From Exobasidium rhododendri (taxonomy: Eukaryota > Basidiomycota > Exobasidiomycetes > Exobasidiales > Exobasidiaceae), in assembly GCA_026210745.1 (NCBI GenBank), contig CP110630.1, forward strand, positions 1,922,001 through 1,986,000: DNA of 64,000 nucleotides, read 5' to 3'. Below the pieces are notes generated by a model. It saw only the letters and a list, made by a program, of their open reading frames with translations, had not been told where the DNA came from and searched no databases. The position numbers and the translations under genes were made by a program. This document shows, piece after piece, positions 8,922 to 18,491 of the stretch (the stretch's first letter is position 1; each line of letters begins with the position of its first letter).

Positions 8922-11405
8922 ATGTTTCCTCTGCGATGGGCTTCGACTGGGAAATGTCTAGGCGGCCTGGTGCAGCTTCAAAGCAGAGCTAGATCTAAGT
9001 GCACTGTGTCGAAGGCACAGAGAAGTCTCAGTGCGTGTGCCGATCGGGAGGCTGCACCTATTCTAGTTGATCGCTCACATCAGTCGCTGCGCGGGACGAT
9101 CCAACGGGGAGAGGCGTCTGTCAATGGCCAGTGAGTATACTGCAGTGAACGTTTAGACGAGGTATTGACATGCTGACGTACCTCCCCTTCTCTCTCCAGT
9201 CGGATGAGAGGCAGTGGGCATCTCTGTAGCCTACATACCAGGAACATCCTATCAAACGTAGGTCTGCGGCATTATTCGACCTCGGAAAGGCCAGAAGAAG
9301 ACCTGAAGGATCGAGTAAGAATCACTAAAACGAAAGATAATCGAAGGTATGCGAAGAAGTACCCCCCAGTCACTCGCTTGCCAGAGCCTATCAACTTTGA
9401 TGAACCCGCCGTATTCAACCCAATCGAGACTGCCGAAGCTCACGTACGCTTTCGAAAGCAAGCAAAATGGGGAGGAAGGATAATACTAGGTGCTGCAGTG
9501 ATAGGCGCAATTCTCTACTTTGGTATGGGTGTGGCGCATGCTGATGAAGGAAGAGACAGTGCTGCAATCCCATTCACCGGAAGGCACTTGACTATAGAGA
9601 AAGACTTGGAGGTTCCCCATGAAGAATTTGAAAAGCGAATCAAGGACGCACAGAAGGAGTTGGGTACTGGAAGCTACGCTGTGCTTGCAATAAAGAGATC
9701 GACGACAATAGCAAAGGCGGTCGCTCTTTGCGTCTGGGATTATCGGAAAACATTGAACAAGAAGTATGCCGACAAAGAGGAAGAAGCTGAAGGACTACGA
9801 CAATGTCATCTACGTTCAGCTCATCGAGTCTTGGTGGCGCTTCGGGAAAATGGGGGCCTCTATATCAAGCTTGGTCAGCACATATCGTCTGTAATACTCT
9901 TGCCTGTCGAGTGGACAGATACAATGAAGCCCTTGCAAGATCAGAACACGCCTACACCGCTTACTGACTTAGAGACAATGTTCAAAGCCGAGACTGGATT
10001 CACTTTCGATGAAGCATTCAGCGAGATCGATACCAAACCAATCGGAGTTGCGAGTCTAGCACAAGTTCATCGCGTGGTCGATCGAAGGACTGGCCGCGCA
10101 ATGGCTATAAAGTTGATGCACCCAGAAGTGGAACGATTCAGTGAAGTTGATATGAGGACAGTCAATGTTCTTGTGAAGTGGGTCAAGAAGGCTTTCCCAC
10201 AATTCGAATTCACCTGGCTAGCGGAGGAAATGAATGAGAACATGCCGTTGGAGATGGATTTCCGACACGAAGCACACAACGCAGAGAGGGCTATAGAAGA
10301 TTTCAAGGGATACAAGAAGACGACAGTATATATTCCAAGAGTACCTTGGGTGTATAAACGGGTCATGGCCATGGAGTACATTGATGGAAGAAGACCGGAC
10401 GATCTTGAATACCTCGCGAAACACAATATTGATCGGAATCGAGTCAGTCAAGAACTGAGTAGAATCTTTGCGCAGATGCTCTATCTGCACGGCTTCTTTC
10501 ATGCAGACCCACATGGTGGGAATGTGCTTATCAGACCGGCACAAAAGGGAAGTCGATCGCCGTACAATTTCGAGGTAGTATTGCTCGATCATGGACTGTA
10601 CTTTGACATCGATCAGGACTTGAGGACTAATTATGCTCGATTCTGGCTGTCTCTTCTTTCAAAGAGTACACCGCAAGTGAAAAAGGAGCGTCGACATTAT
10701 GCAAAGCTGATTGCAAACATCGATGATGATCTGTATCCTATCTTGGAGAGTGCCATTACAGGTAGAAGTGGATTAGAAGGGAGTGATGATAAGAATCCAA
10801 AAGGGGTCAAGGGAAGCAAGAGAAAGACGTCTATGCTGGACCTCGATACCGGTGCAAAGATGTCGCAAGATGAACAAGATCACATTCGCAAGACTGTCAT
10901 GGCAAAGGAGGGTCTATTCTTGGACATCTTGCAAGTATTGAGGAAAGTCCCTAGAAGAATGCTGATGGTGTTGAAGTTGAATGATCTGACCAGATCGCTT
11001 GATGCAAGCTTGCACACCACACATGGACTGGCCAGACCTTTCATTATCAGTGCTCGTTACTGTGCTCTCGCCGTCTGGAGAGACGATAAAGGCAAATTAC
11101 GTCAACGTTACAAAGAAAAGGGCCTCTCTCTTCGACTGGTGCGAGACTATCTGTCTTCCTACTTCAGCTACCTTTACTTCAACAAGGGGCTCAGCTTCTT
11201 TGAAACTCTGAGTGACGTGAATGCAACCAGGAGGAGGATCTTCAGCTTCAGTGCTGCTTTTGCCAAATGCTTCAACGTCACCAATGCTAGAAGAGCCAGC
11301 TCAGGAGTAGATAGTCAAGCGATTAGTAGTGCGAAGCGAGATCAAGACCACCAGAGGGCAAGAGACGAAGTGAGAGTAGAGACAAGTCGGTATAAGAAGG
11401 ACTGA
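8922..11405 (+). CDS. ABC1/ADCK (UbiB) family protein kinase-like protein, probably mitochondrial
   Basis: Two exons (8922-9130, 9200-11405) give 804 residues. The UbiB hallmarks are present: the KxGQ motif (GGLYIKLGQHIS, about residue 293), the altered Ala-rich loop (GVASLAQVH), the catalytic loop HADPHGGN (about 504) and the metal-binding DHG (about 532). The DHG plus KLGQH combination is closest to the ADCK1/ADCK5 and yeast Mcp2/Cqd2 branch, which acts in coenzyme Q distribution and lipid homeostasis at the mitochondrial inner membrane. The N-terminus is basic and Ser-rich, as in a presequence. A single hydrophobic segment (IILGAAVIGAILYFGMG) follows before the kinase-like domain. At 804 residues it is longer than yeast Mcp2 (569). 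The extra length includes a Lys-rich insert after the DHG and a charged C-terminal tail. Confidence 0.88.
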
Positions 11406-11556
11406 TGTGTTACTCATTTGCAGGTGTCTATAATACATCTAAAGCTTTTTATCATCGTATAGATTTTTCCTTGATCTATCATCCGGATTTCACACTGTAT
11501 CTGTGACAAGTTCCATGTAGAGAATGACTGGTACCGAGACAAAGAGCCCATTCGCT

Positions 11557-12213
11557 CTACAATGCAATGCCGTGATTGATATGCATCTTGGGAGCGCTGA
11601 CTTCGTACGGGCGCGATAGTTGGATAGCAGGAGCTGCGCCGGCCAGTAGACTGAGGTCGAACGGTTGCGATTGTTTCGCTACCCTTGCCTCTAATGCCTC
11701 CAAGCATACCTTGCAACTAGGCGGTACAATGGTATCAATGTACAAATTTTCCTGTGTCATTCTTGCCCATGAGAAGAGCTTGGTAGGTTGTGCTTTTGCC
11801 TCTTCCGGTAAATCATCATATGAGACTATTTGTGTCTCCACACTCATAGGCACCAGGGTTGTGAATGTATGCGTTCGACGGAGATACATCATTTCATCAT
11901 CAACACCACCTTCTTCTCCGTTCACTCCCGCACCTACGTTTTTGCCATCGCTAGCCGATTTGGACAGCATCGGAACCGGCGTTGCTGTGCCGCTTCCGAA
12001 TCGTTGCTTGGCGCTGACGAAACTATTCATGCTGCTTCCAATGCTGACGGTACCGCTACTGCTGCTGCTGTTGCTGTGGCTTCTTTTGATGGCGTGTGCG
12101 AAGGTACCACGACTTGAGCGACGACCGGGAATGTCGGGGGACGTAGACCCTCCGAGCTCATTGCCCATCTTGTCAGTCACTACTATGGAAGGAGTAGACG
12201 AAGCAGAAGCCAT
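11557..12213 (-). CDS. Small Ser-rich protein of unknown function
   Basis: The frame gives 218 residues from the ATG at 12213 (MASASSTPSIVVTD). The first 100 residues are Ser/Gly-rich and disordered. The C-terminal half looks more constrained, with a hydrophobic pattern (RRTHTFTTLVPMSVE), a short acidic helix (YDDLPEEAKAQPTKLFSW) and a CxxC (CKVCLEALEAR). No family is recognised. The gene is divergent from the carrier-like gene at 12849. Confidence 0.6.
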   Translation of the reverse strand: MASASSTPSIVVTDKMGNELGGSTSPDIPGRRSSRGTFAHAIKRSHSNSSSSSGTVSIGSSMNSFVSAKQRFGSGTATPVPMLSKSASDGKNVGAGVNGEEGGVDDEMMYLRRTHTFTTLVPMSVETQIVSYDDLPEEAKAQPTKLFSWARMTQENLYIDTIVPPSCKVCLEALEARVAKQSQPFDLSLLAGAAPAIQLSRPYEVSAPKMHINHGIAL

Positions 12214-12848
12214 CGAGGACAAGGATTGGCAAATGTGGTGAGGGATGCGTGGGCGACAAGAGATGAGGCTGTACCGGATGGAAGGTCCTACTTTTGTCAG
12301 AGTGCCCCTTTCTCCACTCCGAGAACCGCCCCACCCTAAGTGCTTTGGCAATTCCTTCTCTGAGAAATGACGCGCCAGGCACTCGAAATGATGCGTTTGT
12401 AAGTACTGTAGTCGGATACAGTACCACTGAGAGTCTATTTAAAGCTAGTGACACTTCGTAGAAGCGCCAGAGTGAATGGTCCGCCTGCCATCCTTCATCG
12501 CCTGAAGACCGGCTTTAACTTGTTCTCAATTACACAAATTCTGCATGGAGAGGTGCTTCATTCGTCCACTGCAGCGCCACACAAAATTCTCAACTTATCT
12601 GCCTATTACGCTCTTGCCTTGCCTACGAGGTGGCGCAGGGTGTAGCAGCATCGTAAAAATGCATTGACCATCGTGTATCCCGGGGCCGTACCTATATCCC
12701 GCGCGTGACTTTTAAGCTCCCCCTTTTAGGTTTGAAGGTGTGTCGCACGCCCTCCTTTGTCAGGACTTCAGTGACCGGCACGATCTACACACTCTCGCAT
12801 ATCAGCCTCAACTACCCAACCCTCGAAGAACAAGCATCGTCGATCGTC
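12214..12848. promoter_or_regulatory. Divergent promoter region
   Basis: These 635 bases lie between divergent starts. A forward frame is continuous from 12705 into the next gene, but its only start before 12849 would be a non-ATG codon. That part is therefore treated as 5' leader. No coding region is supported. Confidence 0.4.
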
Positions 12849-14519
12849 ATGGGCCTCTTCAGCTTGATCGCAGCGCTGATTGTCTTGGTCATCTCTGTTG
12901 CAATCTCTGTCCTCATTTCACAACCATTTACAGGTGCTCTCGTTCGACTACGAGCGAATTATTTACCCAAAGCAGTCTCCTTGGACAATGTTCTAGAAGA
13001 TGGTCTGCAGGGTGGATCCAGCGGGGGAGTTCGAGGAGTGACACCTCGAGCAATCAGTGGGTATTTCTTGAGAGAGCGTCAGAGTACGGCCAAGATTGGG
13101 CCCATCGTCTCTGGTATTCTTGCCATGATGGCCAGAACCAAAAAGTTAGAAGGTTGGTCTGGAATTTACAAAGGATCTGCGCCTGTAGTCAGTCAATTGT
13201 TTGTATTGGGCTTCTTCACCTTTATGTTCTACAGCGGAGCGGGAGCAAGAGGTGCAGGAGGGGGGCAGTACAGATCAGCGCCAAGCGGACCGGGTCAATT
13301 TGGATTCTGGTCTAATCTGTTCTTCATGATCATCACGTCGCTTGTCGCCTTACCGCTCAATGTAATCACGAACAGGTGAGTCTGTAAGAGCACCGTTTTC
13401 AGAGAGGAGGAAGAAGAAGAAGAAGAAGAGACTTAAAGAGTGTACTTGTATGACAGGGCTATTGTACATCCGCGCATCCTCACATTCCGGAATCCAAGGA
13501 AGAGCTTAGGAGAGTTGCTTTCCTTCTCTGAATTCAGCCAGCCATGGAGATTGTACCTGACACCGGGTCTGCTAGCAACTGAGCTCATCCACATCACTTG
13601 GATTGGAATGCTTACCCGAATCGTTCGACACCTGGCTATTCCAGCTTTAGGTGGCCTCCCACCTTCGACACCCGCTTCTCCTAACGACGACACTTACACC
13701 GGTCCTTCCTCTGGCAATCTCGAATTCTCCACTTTTGGCCTCGCAGTCTTCTTGGCTTGGTGTGTGCTCAGTGTTGTTGTTTTGAGTCCACTAGAGTGCG
13801 TCATCGTGCGTCTGTCTGTTCAGCGTTCAGAGAGACAACAACCTCTTCATCTGGCTTATGCTCGAGCTCCTTCAAGTGCTGCAACCCCGTCTGGTCCGGC
13901 ATCGTACAACAATCAAGCTCAAGTACCTACTGTCATAGGTCGGGATACTGCTCAGAATGACGCACCCTTCCGCGATTCAACGCTCAGTCCGTCAGGGCTA
14001 GCAGCCGGCCAGGCTCAAGACGCACAGTCAAGGCCGAGCTTCGCCATAACCGATGAAGATGAAGAGGAAGGCGAGGGAGATGTCAAGCAAGGCGAGGTGG
14101 ATCAGGCACCGAAGAAGGAATTGATCGCCGGTCTTGAAGATGATTCAAAAGAATTCGCCAGTACTCCTACAAGTGCCACTCCTACCACGCCCCCTTCAAC
14201 ATCATCACATCTGCCCCCTCGAGTTTTGGGAAGAGCAGAAGCACCACAAGGATCGTCGTTACCACAAAACATGTACAGTGGCATGGAGCAGCAGCCCAGT
14301 GAGCCAGTAATTGCTCTTCGACCGTGTGACGAGCCACAATCGATAGAGGAAGCAGCTCAAGCGGAACAAGAAGGCTTTGGCGCACCTACCGTCGAAAGGT
14401 ATACCGGCATGATCGATTGTCTCAACAAGTTGGTCGACGAGGAGGGAATCGAAGCGCTATACAGAGGTGCTTGGGTGACTCTGATGGGAGTGCTCGTAGG
14501 CAACTTCAGCTCGCTTTGA
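12849..14519 (+). CDS. Mitochondrial carrier-like protein (possibly Ugo1-type)
   Basis: Two exons (12849-13375, 13457-14519) join with a shared Arg codon to give 529 residues. Mitochondrial-carrier traits are present but degenerate: SGIYKGSAPVVSQL, the Px(D/E)xx(K/R)x(K/R)-like PLECVIVRLSVQR after a hydrophobic helix, and a final GIEALYRGAWVTLMGVL. A hydrophobic N-terminal helix starts at residue 1 (MGLFSLIAALIVLVIS). A long acidic, Ser/Thr/Pro-rich insert (about residues 330-480) separates the last two carrier-like parts. Degenerate, interrupted carrier repeats fit Ugo1, the outer-membrane fusion factor, better than a true transporter, but this is a tentative placement. The start is the first ATG of the frame. 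Confidence 0.65.
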
Positions 14520-14927
14520 CATGTTTCTAGAGCGGCTGTACCTGTGTTACAACTTTCCTCAAAGGCCTACTCTGACCTCATTGTCCTCACCACCCACCTC
14601 CGTTGTCTTGATAATCTTGAAAACGGATACGAATGACAACCCTAACCCTAAGAGTGCGGAGTAACTAAAACTTGCCTTCCTCACGTGTGTGCTTCGCGAC
14701 CGCGCGTTGACCCCTATTTTTTGTTTATCAATAATTAATTTGGTTGATGTATTTGTTGCGTCGGTCGTTGATGGCACTACTACTGCCCTCCTGCAGAGTG
14801 TGGAGCGTCGGGCCTTTCTTCCTTTGAGGAGTTTGCTACTTTTCCCCCTTTTCAGCCGTACTTGTAGAGATTCCTGGGTTTCACTTTCAGCCATTCTCCT
14901 CCCCATTTCCCCCATCTGCTGCCGAGC
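14520..14927. other. Intergenic region with a telobox-like sequence
   Basis: This lies between two plus-strand genes. ACCCTAACCCTAA occurs near 14639-14652 and CACGTG at 14682-14687. A pyrimidine-rich stretch leads up to the next start. No gene is supported. Confidence 0.5.
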
Positions 14928-17900
14928 ATGGCTTCACCAGCGCATTCGTCTGGCTCGCCATGGGCTCTACAGCAACATTCAATCGACTACAATGGCTACA
15001 TGCAGAGTCCAAATGGAGTCGGCGACAATTCGTTTGATAGCACTCAATCAAGGCAACGAAGGGGCTCCTCACCGGGAAAGAGGGCTTTGAATTGGCTTAC
15101 GAAGAGCAGAAGCGCATCTCCGAACCCCGTCGAACCGCCAAGCCCTACGTCGTTTGTGGTTAGAAACGTCACCAAGCAACCCGGAGGGGTCTCACATGGT
15201 CAACAGGCGGGGCAAGATTACCATCAAATGAAGAGTCTACCCTTGGCGTTCTCTTTGGGTGTCCCACCTGGAGGGCCTGGCGGTGGTGTCGGCTATGGAA
15301 CAGCAACGAGCTCTAACGATGGAAGACCGGAACAACATGGACGAGGTAGAAGTCCTAGTCCAACAAGACCACCGAGCCCAGGTGCGATCAAGGCCGGTGC
15401 TTTCCGTGCTGGGCGTATCTCTCCCGGTCCTCTTAGCCGGTCCCAGGCGTATAGTAATGGCCAAGGAGATAGAAGTGATCATTCGAGAGATCGAGGTCAG
15501 CAACAACACATACAGCAACAACAACAGCAGCAATCGTCATCATCTCCTGTTCGAGCGCCTATGCAAATCTCAGCACCGTCTGGACCCCGCAGGAGCCCTA
15601 ACGGACAATATCAAGAAGGCAGCTCCCTTCACCAGTCCAGTCCGCTTGCTGGCTCGATACTTGAGCCGTCGCTAACGACTGTAGATGTGAACGCAAGTCA
15701 GCATCCTTCCCGCATCTCCGTTCCTGTGCATTTGCCGCCAGGTATGAGACCTCCTCCCATCATACCACTGGAAGGTCTTCCTTCACCGATCAACATTCCT
15801 TCCTCGCCGGCTCACGCTGGTGTTTCGCCTTTAGGGTCTGTCTCTCCAGGAGGGCATGGAATGAGAGATCAGCAAGGCAAGAGTCCATCTAGTCCCAATG
15901 TTGCTTCACGATGGATGAAAGGGCTGTTTGGCAAGTCACCAAAGCTAGGGGAAGGAGAGGATGGAATTTATTCGGAGGCAGGGAATGAGAGTCAGTGGAT
16001 GCGACAGGGCATCTCACCCAATACAGCCAATGCACCTTACTCTAGCAAGCGCCATGAGAATACATGGAGTGATGGTTCACCCTTGGCTGCTGGATCGAGA
16101 ATCAAAGACGAAGTGGAAGCCGAAGAAAGGAAGAGGCATTCCATGCAAATGGCGGCAAGGATTGAAGATCAGCATCGAAATTCAGTCATGAAGAACCAAC
16201 TCACACACTCGAACAATCAAGCCTGGATCCCAAAACAGGCGATTGAAGATGTCAGTACAGAGTGGGATCCACCACAGAGCAAGAGTCCACCAGGACGGAA
16301 GCCAGCGCCGACGTATACCGCTCTTGACCTGCAACAGATGTCTCAAAAGGAACGTGAGGAAGTAGCTGAGCAAGTGGATCCCAACGATCATCTCAGCGGG
16401 CTTGAAGGTCGTCTGACTCCCGCTCAACAGATAATCGCCGAGACACGATCCAAGCAAGTGGCACGCCAACGTAGTCAAGGGATCGACACCCAAGTACAGA
16501 GAGGCTTTGAAACTGAGGTGCAAAGAAGGCCAAGGTCCAGCGATACGAGGGGCCCTCCTTTACCCTCCAAATCACCGCAAACTTTCATGCGAAAGAGAGA
16601 AGAAGGAAAGGAGGGTGTAGGAGAGGGAGAAGACGATCTAGTGGAAATGCCGATAAGGAGGAGATCCAGTCGCCGCTCGCCCGTCAAGGCTGCCCCCGCT
16701 ACTCAAGCTCCACCTGCCATGTCCAAGAGCGACGCACCTCGCCCGACTGCTCCGGGTTTGACCGCGGGAAATGGCCCCATGCCGAAAGAGATGTCGATCA
16801 GTGCAGCATTGCAGGAGATGATGGTACGATTCTATCGCTTTGAGAGGTATGCTGTCCCATTAATGCGATCCATGGAAGCTAGACTCGTCGACGTCGAGCG
16901 TGACAATCAGATGGCATTGCATGGGGATGCAATGAGTGCGAACAGCACAAGAGATCGAGAGATGGACAAGTGGGTGGGGCAGATGACTGGTCTGATGAAG
17001 CACGAAGTAGGACAACTTCAAGCAGCTACGCGGGAGATCCGTCAAGGGAGAGAGTTGCTGGCGAAGCTTTCTACTCTGCAGAAAGAGTCGACCAGCGAAG
17101 TTTTGCCAAGCCAAAAGGAAACGCCTCCGCCTGAGCAAGTGGGGCCGGCAAAAGAAGCCGTTGGCGGCGGCGGCATTGATAGCAGCACTACTGCACCTGC
17201 TGACGTGGTGGGAAAGCAGAGCAGTAGACGTGCAGGAGAGAAGGAAGATCAAGTGGGTGAACTGAGAGGAACAAAGGTGGAGCGTGACCGTGCGTCCAAC
17301 TTCTCCTCGTCGTCGTTCAAAAGTGCTATACCTGTCAAGACTGCGCTGGATGCAAATAGACCAAACGAAGGACCGTCGCAGCGCCAGCAAGGTCAAGCGG
17401 CGAGTGGCGGTGCGAAAACGAGTTCAAATGGTCGACCAAAATACACCAGCATCTTGGGTCGACCTAGGCTGGATGGCAAGGCTTCCCCTGCAGTGCAATC
17501 ACCAACAAAAGACTCGGTCGACTTTCCTTCTTCGGACTCGTCTGCACCCAGTCCTTCTCCGAGCATCAAGAGCAACAACAGGAGAGGACAAAGTGTTGAT
17601 GATCGATTAAAGGCATTGATGGGCGACAGCAAGAGCAGGAGTGGCAGCCTGGCCAGCGGCAGCACACACGGTAGCGAGCGAAGTGCTTCCTTGTTGGGGA
17701 GGAGAGGAGAAGAGGAGGAGGAAGAAGAAGAAAGCGACAACACCAGCTTTGAAAAGATTTTAAGTCAGCCGATTGGCGGCGACTACCAAGTCGTCATGGC
17801 GAGAGGCGCAAGCAAAGCCAGTGCGAGAACGGCGAGTGGCGGCGGCGACGAAAACGACGACTCTAGTCTGCTGGAGGTGAATGAGCAACAAAAAAGGGAA

Positions 17901-18437
17901 GATTTGATGACGAAGAAGAGAACGTCGATCAATCGACACCTTCAGGAACCCAGCAGTCACACCAGCAAGACCGAGTCCACCATTCAGAAGCTGTCTCTTC
18001 CACAAGAACAAGTAAGAGAAAAGTCCAGCAGGAGGAGTCAGAGTGGATCCCGAAGCTATCCTGCTTCGCCTAACCCTTCCCAACAGCGACAATCCACCAG
18101 TCCTGCTGCTCTTTCCACTGCCAAGATGGTCTCCACTGCTCCCTTTGCTTCCAACGGTCTGCGAGCGAGAGCCCAGTCTTACCTCCTTAGCGCTGATGGC
18201 TCCAGTAATCCGTCCACTCCCGTCAGTCCTACTCCGAGTCCCCAGTTTGCCAAGATGGACTCGTCCCCAATGCAGATCCAACCACTCCGCGTCCATAAGG
18301 GGAATTACAATGCCATTGCCGTCAACACGAACGATCTGCTCGGTTCTGCGGCCACAACAGTCAAGGGCGTCAACAATAGCACACCGGTCCGATCTAGTAT
18401 TCGTGATCGTGTAGCATTTTTCGATATGCCAAAGTGA
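14928..18437 (+). CDS. 1169-residue disordered protein with one central helical domain
   Basis: A single uninterrupted frame begins at ATG 14928 (MASPAHSSGSPWALQQ). Almost all of it is Ser/Pro/Gln/Arg-rich and disordered, with many SPxx and RRxS sites suited to proline-directed and basophilic kinases. The exception is residues about 620-720, a non-repetitive helical block (AALQEMMVRFYRFERYAVP then LMRSMEARLVDVERD), likely a coiled coil. A poly-Glu run lies near residue 930. The last 20 residues again look conserved (SSIRDRVAFFDMPK). I recognise no family. A scaffold or cytoskeletal regulator would fit the composition, but nothing proves it. The stop lies only 54 bases from the convergent helicase gene. 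Confidence 0.75.
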   Translation: MASPAHSSGSPWALQQHSIDYNGYMQSPNGVGDNSFDSTQSRQRRGSSPGKRALNWLTKSRSASPNPVEPPSPTSFVVRNVTKQPGGVSHGQQAGQDYHQMKSLPLAFSLGVPPGGPGGGVGYGTATSSNDGRPEQHGRGRSPSPTRPPSPGAIKAGAFRAGRISPGPLSRSQAYSNGQGDRSDHSRDRGQQQHIQQQQQQQSSSSPVRAPMQISAPSGPRRSPNGQYQEGSSLHQSSPLAGSILEPSLTTVDVNASQHPSRISVPVHLPPGMRPPPIIPLEGLPSPINIPSSPAHAGVSPLGSVSPGGHGMRDQQGKSPSSPNVASRWMKGLFGKSPKLGEGEDGIYSEAGNESQWMRQGISPNTANAPYSSKRHENTWSDGSPLAAGSRIKDEVEAEERKRHSMQMAARIEDQHRNSVMKNQLTHSNNQAWIPKQAIEDVSTEWDPPQSKSPPGRKPAPTYTALDLQQMSQKEREEVAEQVDPNDHLSGLEGRLTPAQQIIAETRSKQVARQRSQGIDTQVQRGFETEVQRRPRSSDTRGPPLPSKSPQTFMRKREEGKEGVGEGEDDLVEMPIRRRSSRRSPVKAAPATQAPPAMSKSDAPRPTAPGLTAGNGPMPKEMSISAALQEMMVRFYRFERYAVPLMRSMEARLVDVERDNQMALHGDAMSANSTRDREMDKWVGQMTGLMKHEVGQLQAATREIRQGRELLAKLSTLQKESTSEVLPSQKETPPPEQVGPAKEAVGGGGIDSSTTAPADVVGKQSSRRAGEKEDQVGELRGTKVERDRASNFSSSSFKSAIPVKTALDANRPNEGPSQRQQGQAASGGAKTSSNGRPKYTSILGRPRLDGKASPAVQSPTKDSVDFPSSDSSAPSPSPSIKSNNRRGQSVDDRLKALMGDSKSRSGSLASGSTHGSERSASLLGRRGEEEEEEEESDNTSFEKILSQPIGGDYQVVMARGASKASARTASGGGDENDDSSLLEVNEQQKREDLMTKKRTSINRHLQEPSSHTSKTESTIQKLSLPQEQVREKSSRRSQSGSRSYPASPNPSQQRQSTSPAALSTAKMVSTAPFASNGLRARAQSYLLSADGSSNPSTPVSPTPSPQFAKMDSSPMQIQPLRVHKGNYNAIAVNTNDLLGSAATTVKGVNNSTPVRSSIRDRVAFFDMPK

Positions 18438-18491
18438 AGAAAGAGTCTTGCGCCCCCCAGGCCCCCTTTGTTTCCCAGATTAAGTAGCCCT

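Noticed and set aside
12705-12848. Upstream extension of the carrier-like protein
   Set aside because: It begins with a non-ATG codon; the ATG at 12849 opens directly into a hydrophobic helix.
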